In this document: positions 7,346-13,060 of the stretch, piece by piece
Position numbering within the stretch: the first letter of the stretch is position 1
Layout of the letters: each line of letters opens with the position of its first letter
Program-made: the position numbers and the translations under genes
Notes under the pieces: model-generated
Database searches by the model: none
What the model was told of the DNA's origin: nothing
Seen by the model: the letters and a program-made list of their open reading frames with translations, nothing else
DNA from: Deltaproteobacteria bacterium
GTDB lineage: Bacteria > Desulfobacterota > DSM-4660 > Desulfatiglandales > HGW-15
Assembly (NCBI GenBank): GCA_016926135.1
Contig: JAFGPH010000246.1
Coordinates: forward strand, 1-13,060
DNA: 13,060 nt
Direction of reading: 5' to 3'

Positions 7346-8062
7346 ATGATCCGATTTCTCCTCCTCAACGCCTTTGTCGCCGCCTATTCCATCCTCTTCT
7401 GCCTGTGGGGAATGATCCTCTCGCTTTTTGATACCAGGGGCGGCCTGGTCCATCGTTATTGCGCCGTGCCCTGGGCCAGAGGCATCCTCCGGGCCTGCGG
7501 CGTTAAGGTCCTGCTGAGCGGCGAGGAAAACCTGGACCCGGCAGTACCCCGGATCTACGTGTGCAACCACCAGAGCTACTTTGACATCTTCGTCCTCCTT
7601 GCCCACCTTCCCGTGCATTTCAAATTCGTCATGAAGGAGGAGCTGATGAGAATACCCCTTCTGGGCACGGCCATGCGGGGAGCCCGGTACATCGGGATCG
7701 ACCGGCAGGACCCCAGGAAGGCATTGAAGGGCATGGCGGAAGCCGCCGAGAGAATTCGAGAGGGTGCCTCGATTCTCATTTTTCCGGAGGGGACCCGGAG
7801 TCTGGACGGTGAACTCCAGCCCTTCAAGCCCGGAGGGTTCCACCTTGCATTGAAGGCGCGGTGCGACATCCTGCCTCTGGCCATCCTCAATAGCCGTTTC
7901 ATCGTTCCCAAGGGAAGCCTGAGGATACGGAAGGGGACCGTTGAAATGCGGATCGGCAATCCCCTCCCCCTGGAGGGATACTCGAAGAAGAACATGCCCC
8001 TTCTGATGGATCGTGTGTGGAAGGGCATGAGCGACCTGATGAATCCAGAGGCGGTAGGATGA
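7346..8062 (+). CDS. plsC: 1-acyl-sn-glycerol-3-phosphate acyltransferase (PlsC family)
   Basis: 238 residues, the usual size. A hydrophobic N-terminus (about 3-27) anchors it in the inner membrane. The acyltransferase signatures are clear: NHQSYFD (74-80, H75 and D80 of the HX4D catalytic motif), the MKEELMRIPLLGTAM segment (96-110), FPEGTRS (146-152) and the FKPGGFHLALKA region (160-171). It is expected to acylate lysophosphatidic acid to phosphatidic acid in phospholipid synthesis. The ATG at 7346 has GGAGGA 9 bases upstream. It overlaps the next gene by 4 bases (ATGA), so it heads an operon with an exported protein and priA. Confidence 0.93.
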   Translation: MIRFLLLNAFVAAYSILFCLWGMILSLFDTRGGLVHRYCAVPWARGILRACGVKVLLSGEENLDPAVPRIYVCNHQSYFDIFVLLAHLPVHFKFVMKEELMRIPLLGTAMRGARYIGIDRQDPRKALKGMAEAAERIREGASILIFPEGTRSLDGELQPFKPGGFHLALKARCDILPLAILNSRFIVPKGSLRIRKGTVEMRIGNPLPLEGYSKKNMPLLMDRVWKGMSDLMNPEAVG

Positions 8063-8844
8063 GACTCGCGTCACCCGGGCATTCAGATGGAAGGCCGTTC
8101 CGGTCGGCCCGGCCCTTCGCGGTCTTTCTCACAGTCGGGCTCCTCCTCTTCACTTCCGGGGAGTGTCCCGGAGGTGTCTTCACCGCCGAGCAGATCATCC
8201 GCTTCATCTCAGCCCGCGTGTCCGTGTTCGAGACACTCCTTGTAGATCAGTCCATCCGGCAGGAGGGGTGGGCTGAGAGGGGACAGGTCAGGATCTTCAC
8301 CGAGCGGTTGTGGATGAAGTCTCCGGACCTGATCCATTCCGAAGTGCCGGAGGGATTCGTCAAAGAGGCCCCTTGCCTGGACCACAGGCACCTGCAGCTC
8401 TTTCTCCGCAATTCGCCGACGGACCTTATCCGGATCCTCTCTGCCATGGGCATCGATTTCGGACACGTCGACCAGACTCGAAGCGAGGATTCCATCGCTT
8501 ACTGGATCGGCGGTGAGACGCCCCAGAGCCCGGGGTTGGTCATCGAAAAGGAGAGGTTCCTGCCCCTTCTCCTCGTCCGCCCTTCAGCAGACCCGAAGAG
8601 AGGGGTGACCGTGCAGTTCGCGGATTACAGGCGGGTCGAACAGGGTTGGTACCCCTTTCGTGTGCGAACCCTCCAGGGGGATCAGGCAAAATGCAGGCAC
8701 ACGGTTCATTCGGTGCGTGCCAATGTGCTGATGGACTTCCTTCCGGCAGACCCTTCCAGCCGTGCCTCCCCCGGCAGTGAGACCTGGACCCTGGAAAGAG
8801 AGGAAAAGCTCGACCGCGTCATCCGGGCATTTCTGGAAAGGTGA
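8059..8844 (+). CDS. Exported protein of unknown function, possibly LolA-like fold
   Basis: 261 residues. The start at ATG 8059 overlaps the plsC stop (ATGA) and follows a purine-rich stretch. An Arg-containing N-terminus and a hydrophobic stretch (about 22-36, PFAVFLTVGLLLFTSG) indicate a signal peptide, so the mature protein is likely periplasmic. A Cys follows the stretch (SGECPGG), but it does not make a convincing lipobox. The mature part has alternating strands, including KERFLPLLLVRP, VTVQFADYRRVEQGWYPFRVRT and a final ERVIRAFLER-like helix (LDRVIRAFLER). The strand pattern with a 'GWYPFRVRT' turn recalls LolA/LolB-type lipoprotein carriers, but I cannot confirm this by eye. A link to the envelope is suggested by plsC next door. 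Confidence 0.78.
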   Translation: MRLASPGHSDGRPFRSARPFAVFLTVGLLLFTSGECPGGVFTAEQIIRFISARVSVFETLLVDQSIRQEGWAERGQVRIFTERLWMKSPDLIHSEVPEGFVKEAPCLDHRHLQLFLRNSPTDLIRILSAMGIDFGHVDQTRSEDSIAYWIGGETPQSPGLVIEKERFLPLLLVRPSADPKRGVTVQFADYRRVEQGWYPFRVRTLQGDQAKCRHTVHSVRANVLMDFLPADPSSRASPGSETWTLEREEKLDRVIRAFLER

Positions 8845-8853
8845 TGTCGACCC

Positions 8854-11307
8854 TTGGCTGATCACGCAATACGCACCCTCAGGGTGGCCCTCGCCCTTCC
8901 TGTGAAAGAGACCTTCCGGTACTCGGTCCCGGACCGTTTTGTCACCAGGGCCCGGGTTGGTTGCAGGGTGCTGGCGCCTTTCAGGACCCGCACCGTCACG
9001 GGCTATATCCTGGATGCAGAAGACCGCCCTCCCCGGCAGGAGGAACTCAAGGACATCCTGGACGTCCTGGACGAGGAACCCCTCTTTCACGGGAACCTTG
9101 TTCCCTTCTTTGACTGGACTGCGGAGTATTACCTCTACCCCGTAGGCCGCCTGATCCAGGCCGCCCTACCCGGCGGAATCAATGCGGGAACCCTTCTCGT
9201 CTGCAGCCTCACGACCAAGGGGTCGAGGGCACTGGAACTGATCGGCCTCGGCCCTGAGGAAGGGAAGGCCCTGGCCTGGATCAGGGGAAACCCCGGCAGG
9301 GGGCTTCCGGTCACGTTTCGCAGGATTCTCCCCGCTCTCAGCAAAAGGGGCTGGGTCGCGGTTGAGAAGCGGGTAACCAAGAGGAGAACCGGCCCGTTGA
9401 TGAAGTCGTTCGTCCGGGCCGCTCAGGGCATTGAACTCCCCTCCGTCCTGCGGGAGTCCCAAGGCGCGAACCAACCCAAGGGTGAGGGGGAATTCCTGGC
9501 GGCGGTCTTCGGCTCCCGGGGCATATCCCTGGCGGAGATCTGCAGGAGATTTCCCAACGGGGCCTACCTTGTGCGCAAGTGGGGAGGAAAAGGCGTTCTG
9601 GAGACTTACAGTGCCCCTGTGCTGAGGGGCCTTGCAGGAAACATCCTGTTTCCATCGCCCCCGCCCGAACGGCTCTTCGACCAGCAGCAGAAGGTACTGA
9701 GCACGATCCGGGGGTTTCTCCAGAAGGGACACTTCGGCGTCTGTCTTCTTCACGGCGTGACCGGCAGCGGAAAGACCGAGGTTTATTTCAGGGCCGTCAG
9801 GAGCGTGATCGAACTCGGTCGCAAGGCCATCCTGATGGTCCCCGAGATCGCCCTCGCCATGACCATGGAGGGCATTTTCCGGTCCCGCCTGGGCGAACGG
9901 CTGGCCGTCTACCACAGCGGTCTCGGCGAGGGTGAGAGATTTGACCAATGGATGCGGATGGCCCGGGGTGAGGTGGACCTGGTGATCGGGGCGCGGTCCG
10001 CCCTTTTCGCCCCCCTCACTGACCTGGGCCTCGTCATCGTGGACGAGGAACACGACTCCTCGTATAAACAGGAGGAGGCCCCCCGTTACCAGGCCAGGGA
10101 TGCGGCGGTCGCCAGGGGCAAGATCGAGAAGGCCCTTGTCATCCTTGGCTCAGGGACACCGTCGGTCCAGTCCTTCCACAACGCCCTGACGGGAAGATAC
10201 CACTTCCTTACCATGCCGGATCGCGTTGAGAAAAGACCGCTGCCGGTGGTCCGGGTCGTGGATATGAAGGCCCTTCCCGAGGGGAAAGGAAACCTGATCA
10301 TCACCCCTGCCCTGAGGGAGGCCCTTGAGAGGACCCTTGCCGAGGCGAAACAGGCCATCCTCTTCCTGAACCGCCGGGGTTTCAATCGCGTCCATCTCTG
10401 CCGTCACTGCGGGCATTCCCTTCGGTGCCCCAACTGCGACCTCTCCCTGATCTACCACCGAAAGGACGCCCGCCTTGCCTGTCACTATTGTGGTTTTCAT
10501 GCGGAACCCCAGGGGAAGTGTCCATCCTGCGGCAGGGAGGGCATGAAGGCTTACGGTTTCGGGACCGAAAGGCTGGAAGAGCAACTGAAGGACAACTACC
10601 CCGGCTGCCGCACCGGCAGGCTGGACAGGGACGTCACCAGGCTCAAGGGAGAGAGCTTCCGGATCCTCAGGAAGTTTGGTAACCGGGAACTGGACTTCCT
10701 GGTAGGAACCCAGATGATCACCAAGGGCTACGATTTCCCCCATGTGACCCTGGTGGGGGTCATCAGCGCCGACGCATCCCTGGACTTTCCGGATTTCAGG
10801 GCCGCGGAAAGGACCTTCCAGCTGTTGTCACAGGTAGCCGGCAGGGCCGGGAGAGGAGATCACCGGGGGGAGGTGATCATCCAGACCTTCAATCCCGAGC
10901 ACTATGCCGTCACCGCGGCTCGGGACCACGACTACCGCACCTTTTTCGACAGGGAAAGAGAACTGCGGGAACAGCTCGGTTATCCTCCCTATTCATACGT
11001 GGCGTGCCTCAGGCTCCAAGGCAACAGCCCCCAGGTGACGGCGAACGTCGCCCAGAGGGTCGGTGCGGCCATGAACCGGATCCTGGCCAGGTGGCCCAGA
11101 AAAGGAAAGGAGATCCAGGTGCTGGGGCCGGCGGAGGCGCCTCTAGCCAAGCTGAAGGGCAAGCATCGATGGCAGATTCTTGTCAAAAGCAAGGGCGCCG
11201 GGCTCCTGCACTACTTCCTCAACGAGACCGATATCATGAGCCGGAAGATCCTGCGCTCAAGCGGGGTCGGCCTCACCATCGACGTGGATCCGTATCAGAT
11301 GCTCTGA
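8854..11307 (+). CDS. priA: Primosomal protein N' (PriA), replication restart helicase
   Basis: 817 residues, longer than E. coli PriA (about 730) mostly through the region before the helicase core. The N-terminal 3'-DNA-binding domain (about 1-110) is followed by a winged-helix region. Helicase lobe 1 has Walker A GVTGSGKT (301-308) and DEEH (397-400). An eight-Cys zinc module has C516, C519, C525, C528, C543, C546, C556 and C559. Lobe 2 has GTQMITKGYDFP (618-629) and QVAGRAGRG (660-668). All key residues are present, so an active 3'-5' helicase that reloads the replisome at stalled forks is expected. The start is uncertain: TTG 8854 is the first in-frame start after the upstream stop, with GGAAAGG 12 bases before it; an ATG at 8844 overlaps that stop but is one base out of frame (see findings). 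Confidence 0.95.
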   Translation: MADHAIRTLRVALALPVKETFRYSVPDRFVTRARVGCRVLAPFRTRTVTGYILDAEDRPPRQEELKDILDVLDEEPLFHGNLVPFFDWTAEYYLYPVGRLIQAALPGGINAGTLLVCSLTTKGSRALELIGLGPEEGKALAWIRGNPGRGLPVTFRRILPALSKRGWVAVEKRVTKRRTGPLMKSFVRAAQGIELPSVLRESQGANQPKGEGEFLAAVFGSRGISLAEICRRFPNGAYLVRKWGGKGVLETYSAPVLRGLAGNILFPSPPPERLFDQQQKVLSTIRGFLQKGHFGVCLLHGVTGSGKTEVYFRAVRSVIELGRKAILMVPEIALAMTMEGIFRSRLGERLAVYHSGLGEGERFDQWMRMARGEVDLVIGARSALFAPLTDLGLVIVDEEHDSSYKQEEAPRYQARDAAVARGKIEKALVILGSGTPSVQSFHNALTGRYHFLTMPDRVEKRPLPVVRVVDMKALPEGKGNLIITPALREALERTLAEAKQAILFLNRRGFNRVHLCRHCGHSLRCPNCDLSLIYHRKDARLACHYCGFHAEPQGKCPSCGREGMKAYGFGTERLEEQLKDNYPGCRTGRLDRDVTRLKGESFRILRKFGNRELDFLVGTQMITKGYDFPHVTLVGVISADASLDFPDFRAAERTFQLLSQVAGRAGRGDHRGEVIIQTFNPEHYAVTAARDHDYRTFFDRERELREQLGYPPYSYVACLRLQGNSPQVTANVAQRVGAAMNRILARWPRKGKEIQVLGPAEAPLAKLKGKHRWQILVKSKGAGLLHYFLNETDIMSRKILRSSGVGLTIDVDPYQML

Positions 11308-11318
11308 GGAAGCAGGCT

Positions 11319-11459
11319 TTAATTCCTGAGAACCTCGCTATGGGCACGGCAGCATTTCTCCACCCAGCGCCGGTACTCCCTGATGAATCGTGGATCCAGG
11401 AACACCAGCACCTCTCCCAGGTACAAGAGCTCTTCTTTGATCCGCCAGTAGAGATGCAT
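11319..11459 (-). CDS. 46-residue protein of unknown function under a cobalamin riboswitch
   Basis: The ATG at 11459 is preceded by a perfect AGGAGG (11470-11465) at 5-base spacing, strong evidence for translation. The protein starts MHLYWRIKEELLYLGEVLVF, continues LDPRFIREYRRWVEKCC and ends AHSEVLRN. It is rich in aromatic and charged residues, has a Cys pair at 36-37 and a His at 2 and 40, no signal peptide and no real membrane span; two amphipathic helices are likely. I know no family for it. It is not an evident fragment of a cobalamin synthesis or transport protein and does not look like the small cobalt transporter subunit CbtB. A cobalamin riboswitch and an intrinsic terminator lie just upstream on the same strand, so expression should rise when B12 is scarce. 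Its stop is 11 bases from the convergent priA stop. The open frame extends upstream to 11867 through the riboswitch, but that part is not coding. Confidence 0.66.
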   Translation of the reverse strand: MHLYWRIKEELLYLGEVLVFLDPRFIREYRRWVEKCCRAHSEVLRN

Positions 11460-11474
11460 GAAAACCTCCTCTTG

Positions 11475-11510
11475 AAAAAATCCCCGGACCGATTCCGATC
11501 GATCCGGGGA
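11475..11510 (-). terminator. Intrinsic terminator between the cobalamin riboswitch and the 46-codon gene
   Basis: Read on the - strand: a 13-bp stem (TCCCCGGAT with CGAT, against ATCG with GTCCGGGGA; one G-U pair) closed by a CGGA tetraloop at 11510-11481, followed at once by six T (11480-11475). The Shine-Dalgarno of the small gene starts only 4 bases after the T-tract. In this position it is the expected expression platform of the riboswitch. On the + strand the same hairpin is followed by TATCCCTTTTTT, with one A-C mismatch in the stem, so it may also serve as a weaker terminator for priA 174 bases downstream of its stop. Confidence 0.88.
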
Positions 11511-11570
11511 TATCCCTTTTTTATCCTCAAGATCCTGGGAAGGCCTCAGTCCGCGAAGGGTGATTCCCTG

Positions 11571-11756
11571 GGGTCCCGGCAGGTTTTCTGACTTCCTCGC
11601 CCTTTCAGCGGCCTTCCCATTCCCATCCGGGAGAACAGTGGCCCGCAGTGGCTGAAGGGGTTTCCTCTTCAAAAAGAAGAAGGCGAGGTTACAGCGGCGG
11701 GACCGTCCCCGAATTTCACGAGGTTCCCTATTAAGCCTATCGCAGCGCCCGAACCC
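11571..11756 (-). promoter_or_regulatory. Cobalamin (adenosylcobalamin/B12) riboswitch aptamer
   Basis: Read on the - strand, conserved cobalamin-aptamer elements occur in the right order: GGCTTAATAGGGAA (about 11737-11724), CGTGAAATTCGGGGACGG then GTCCCGCCGCTGTAA (about 11720-11688), CCACTG (11651-11646 and again 11641-11636), GGGAAGGC (11618-11611), and the 3' B12 box GAAGTCAGAAAACCTGCC (11595-11578). A closing P1 helix can be drawn between GGGTTCGG (11756-11749) and CCGGGACCC (11579-11571) with one bulge and one G-U pair. Family knowledge: binding of adenosyl- or hydroxocobalamin usually turns off downstream genes for B12 uptake, synthesis or B12-independent isozymes. Here the only downstream gene is the 46-codon ORF, with a terminator in between. 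Boundaries are approximate. Confidence 0.93.
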
Positions 11757-11766
11757 TTTGAGGGGT

Positions 11767-11795
11767 TTCCTATGAAAAAGCAGAGGTGAAGTCAA
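11767..11795 (-). promoter_or_regulatory. Tentative promoter for the riboswitch transcript
   Basis: On the - strand TTGACT (11795-11790) is followed after 17 bases by TAGGAA (11772-11767), which matches only about 3 of 6 of the -10 consensus. The position, just upstream of the aptamer's P1 5' strand, is right. A TTGACA further upstream (11818-11813) has no good -10 partner. I expect the promoter to lie in about 11760-11830 but cannot fix it. Confidence 0.28.
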
Positions 11796-11881
11796 GGAGA
11801 AAGGAGACCTTATGTCAAAACCTGTCTCATTGCGAACCAGAAACGCCGTCTCGAACAGGTTGTTCATCGATCAGAAAGATC

Positions 11882-11910
11882 TGGAAGGAAAATCTGTAAG
11901 AAGCTATACT
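11882..11910 (+). promoter_or_regulatory. Possible promoter for the HapK-like gene
   Basis: TATACT (11905-11910, 5 of 6 of the -10 consensus) lies 24 bases upstream of the ATG at 11934. With 17-base spacing the -35 would be TGGAAG (11882-11887), a weak match. Transcription would begin near 11917, leaving a short leader that contains the GGGAGGAG Shine-Dalgarno. This divides the intergenic region between this gene and the oppositely oriented riboswitch. Confidence 0.42.
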
Positions 11911-11933
11911 ACACTTGAAGGGAGGAGAAAATC

Positions 11934-12293
11934 ATGGCCAAAGAGATCATTCTTTACAATCTGAGGGATGACGTGAAGGAAGAGGACTATGTGAAATGGT
12001 GTGAAACCTATAAAGGCCCATTGCTGCTTGGTCAAAAGGGCGGCAAGAGTTTTACGCTCCTGAAAATGTTGGGGGGAATCAAAGGGAATGGGCAGATGGG
12101 CAAACCCCCGGAACCAACGGCCTCTCCTTACAAATTCATCGGCATCATGGACGTCACCAGCCTGGAAGATTGGAAGGCGGCCCACGAAACAAAGGCCTTC
12201 AAGGATGAATTCTTCCCACAGTGGTTCTCCAAATGGGTGGCCGATTTCTACGTCCTGGGTGGAATGGAGGCGTATTACGGGGCGAACGACTGA
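11934..12293 (+). CDS. Small ferredoxin-fold protein, resembling REDY/HapK-like or dimeric alpha/beta-barrel proteins
   Basis: 119 residues, cytoplasmic, with GGGAGGAG 8 bases before the ATG. The predicted pattern is strand (KEIILYNLRDDV), helix (KEEDYVKWCETYKGPLLL), strand (SFTLLKMLGGI), strand (YKFIGIMDVT), then a long helix (LEDWKAAHETKAFKDEFFPQWF) and a closing strand (FYVLGGMEAYYG). This is a ferredoxin-like alpha/beta layout seen in Dabb, EthD and HapK-like proteins, which often act as dimers on small aromatic or lipophilic ligands. The EDYVKW segment recalls the REDY motif. Function cannot be fixed from sequence alone. The coding sequence is richer in A than its neighbours. It is transcribed away from the cobalamin riboswitch; no shared control is evident. 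No gene or terminator is seen in 12294-12431. Confidence 0.8.
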   Translation: MAKEIILYNLRDDVKEEDYVKWCETYKGPLLLGQKGGKSFTLLKMLGGIKGNGQMGKPPEPTASPYKFIGIMDVTSLEDWKAAHETKAFKDEFFPQWFSKWVADFYVLGGMEAYYGAND

Positions 12294-12431
12294 TCGATAA
12301 GGCCAGCCTCTACCTCTGTGCGGTGAACCGGGCTAAAATCAACGCCAGCATCCTCAGGGAACGGGAGAACCACAGGGCCGATTTGTCAAATTTGTTGTCA
12401 TCAGTGTCGCGTCCTTTTTCCTGACGAGCGC

Positions 12432-12472
12432 AAAAAAGTGAGGCCCGGTCTCTGCCCAAGACCGGGCCTCAC
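12432..12472 (-). terminator. Intrinsic terminator for iorB
   Basis: A perfect 14-bp inverted repeat (GTGAGGCCCGGTCT at 12438-12451 and AGACCGGGCCTCAC at 12459-12472) with a 7-base loop. On the - strand it is followed directly by six T (12437-12432). It lies 85 bases after the iorB stop codon. On the + strand no T-tract follows, so it should not act as a terminator for the HapK-like gene. Confidence 0.93.
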
Positions 12473-12557
12473 TCGATCGCAAGAGAGACCATTCAAACGG
12501 GTCCACTCGTGGGGATGTATCGGGCTGGAGCGTTTCCCTCCGAAAGGTTTCCGTGTG

Positions 12558-13060
12558 CTACATCTGCGCCTGGGCCGCCTGTTTCCCCAGGTCAAAGGCC
12601 TTCAGGTTGCTATCCAGGAAGGCCTTTTTTGTGGACTTGGAGATGGTCTCCTTCATCTTCTCTTCCGATACGGCCACACCCTTGGCGCCGAACAGGGCGC
12701 CCAGCATGACCATGTTCAGGGAGAGAGGATTTCCGGCTTGCTCGGCAAGGTCGTTTCCACGGACCTCGATGACCTTCCCCACCTTGCCCGTCAGCTTTTT
12801 CAGGAACCCGTCCACGTCAGGATACTTCCCCTGGCCGACGGCTACCGTGAAAGGCGGCTGCGGCTGGGCATTGGAGATTACGAGGCTGTCCTTGTGGCAC
12901 TTGCCGATGATCCTCATGGTCTCCAGGGGCTCGAAACTCACCAGGACATCGGCCTCTCCGGGTGAGACGATGGGACTGGTCACCTCCCCTATCAACACCG
13001 CCGATTCAACCACCCCGCCCCGCTGCGCCATACCGTGGATTTCGCTGACCACCACAGGGA
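12558..13060 (-). CDS. iorB: Indolepyruvate:ferredoxin oxidoreductase beta subunit (5' end outside window)
   Basis: The C-terminal 167 residues of a 2-oxoacid:ferredoxin oxidoreductase gamma-type subunit; roughly the first 30 residues, with the GxGGQG nucleotide-binding loop, lie beyond the window edge. Visible family features are SEIHGMAQRGG near the start, VVESAVLIGEVTSPIVSPGEADVLVSFEPLE, and NMVMLGALFGAKGVAVSEEKMKETI near the end. With the IorA subunit it converts indolepyruvate and other arylpyruvates plus CoA to aryl-acetyl-CoA, CO2 and reduced ferredoxin in anaerobic amino acid fermentation. iorA is expected upstream, just outside the window. A strong terminator follows the gene, so it is the last of its operon. 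Confidence 0.9.
   Translation of the reverse strand, partial: PVVVSEIHGMAQRGGVVESAVLIGEVTSPIVSPGEADVLVSFEPLETMRIIGKCHKDSLVISNAQPQPPFTVAVGQGKYPDVDGFLKKLTGKVGKVIEVRGNDLAEQAGNPLSLNMVMLGALFGAKGVAVSEEKMKETISKSTKKAFLDSNLKAFDLGKQAAQAQM

Noticed and set aside
9166..10053. 295-codon - strand frame opposite priA
   Set aside because: Lies antisense to the PriA helicase core; composition and lack of motifs mark it as a shadow frame.
11656..11771. 11-base direct repeat AGGGGTTTCCT at 11656-11666 and 11761-11771
   Set aside because: One copy is in a peripheral arm of the riboswitch, the other just upstream; only two copies of a short string, likely chance or local pairing partners rather than a mobile or protein-binding repeat.
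11460..11867. Upstream extension of the 46-codon frame to a 182-residue ORF
   Set aside because: It runs through the cobalamin aptamer and the terminator hairpin; its sequence there is low-quality (Arg/Pro/Leu-rich) and the strong Shine-Dalgarno sits at 11459.
12438..12965. 175-codon + strand frame opposite iorB
   Set aside because: Begins inside the iorB terminator hairpin and is antisense to conserved IorB sequence.
1..13060. CRISPR arrays, tRNA/rRNA genes, insertion sequences, phage or defence genes
   Set aside because: I looked for direct-repeat arrays, tRNA cloverleaf and TPsiC motifs, transposase motifs and terminal inverted repeats and saw none.

Overview
The window is GC-rich, tightly packed bacterial chromosome and reads as an anaerobic Gram-negative bacterium. 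Two things suggest this: a monofunctional peptidoglycan glycosyltransferase, and an indolepyruvate:ferredoxin oxidoreductase beta subunit typical of anaerobes. The mix of genes (cvpA-mazG-mtgA-sensor kinase; plsC-exported protein-priA) looks most like Desulfobacterota (former Deltaproteobacteria). That placement is an impression from gene content and protein style, not a database result.

Layout. 1-93 is the 3' end of an unidentified + strand gene. It converges on a - strand pair: an ADP-ribosylglycohydrolase-family protein (2321-1416) followed by a GAF/HD-GYP cyclic-di-GMP phosphodiesterase (1340-105). From 2508 a + strand operon runs cvpA, mazG, mtgA and a membrane sensor histidine kinase-like protein (to 6876), with overlaps or gaps of a few bases. 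A 60-codon Cys-rich gene (7059-6877, - strand) abuts the kinase stop codon. It is served by a near-consensus promoter in an AT-rich island about 180 bases upstream of it. A second + strand operon (7346-11307) holds plsC, an exported hypothetical protein and priA.

The most interesting stretch is 11308-11933. On the - strand it holds a canonical cobalamin (B12) riboswitch aptamer (about 11756-11571), then a strong intrinsic terminator (11510-11475). A few bases further on lie a perfect Shine-Dalgarno and a 46-codon ORF (11459-11319) that I cannot assign to any family. Nothing else lies downstream on that strand except the antisense of priA, so the riboswitch appears to control only this small protein (or the RNA itself). 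A divergent + strand gene (11934-12293) encodes a small ferredoxin-fold protein resembling REDY/HapK-like or dimeric alpha/beta-barrel proteins. The window ends with the - strand iorB gene (3' part only), followed by its own 14-bp-stem terminator.

Other oddities: the histidine kinase keeps its phosphoacceptor His but has lost every ATP-binding box; MazG has lost the acidic catalytic residues of its second domain; the ADP-ribosylglycohydrolase-like protein lacks the usual metal-binding motifs; and mtgA and priA both show an ATG overlapping the upstream stop exactly 10 bases before their TTG start, one base out of frame.
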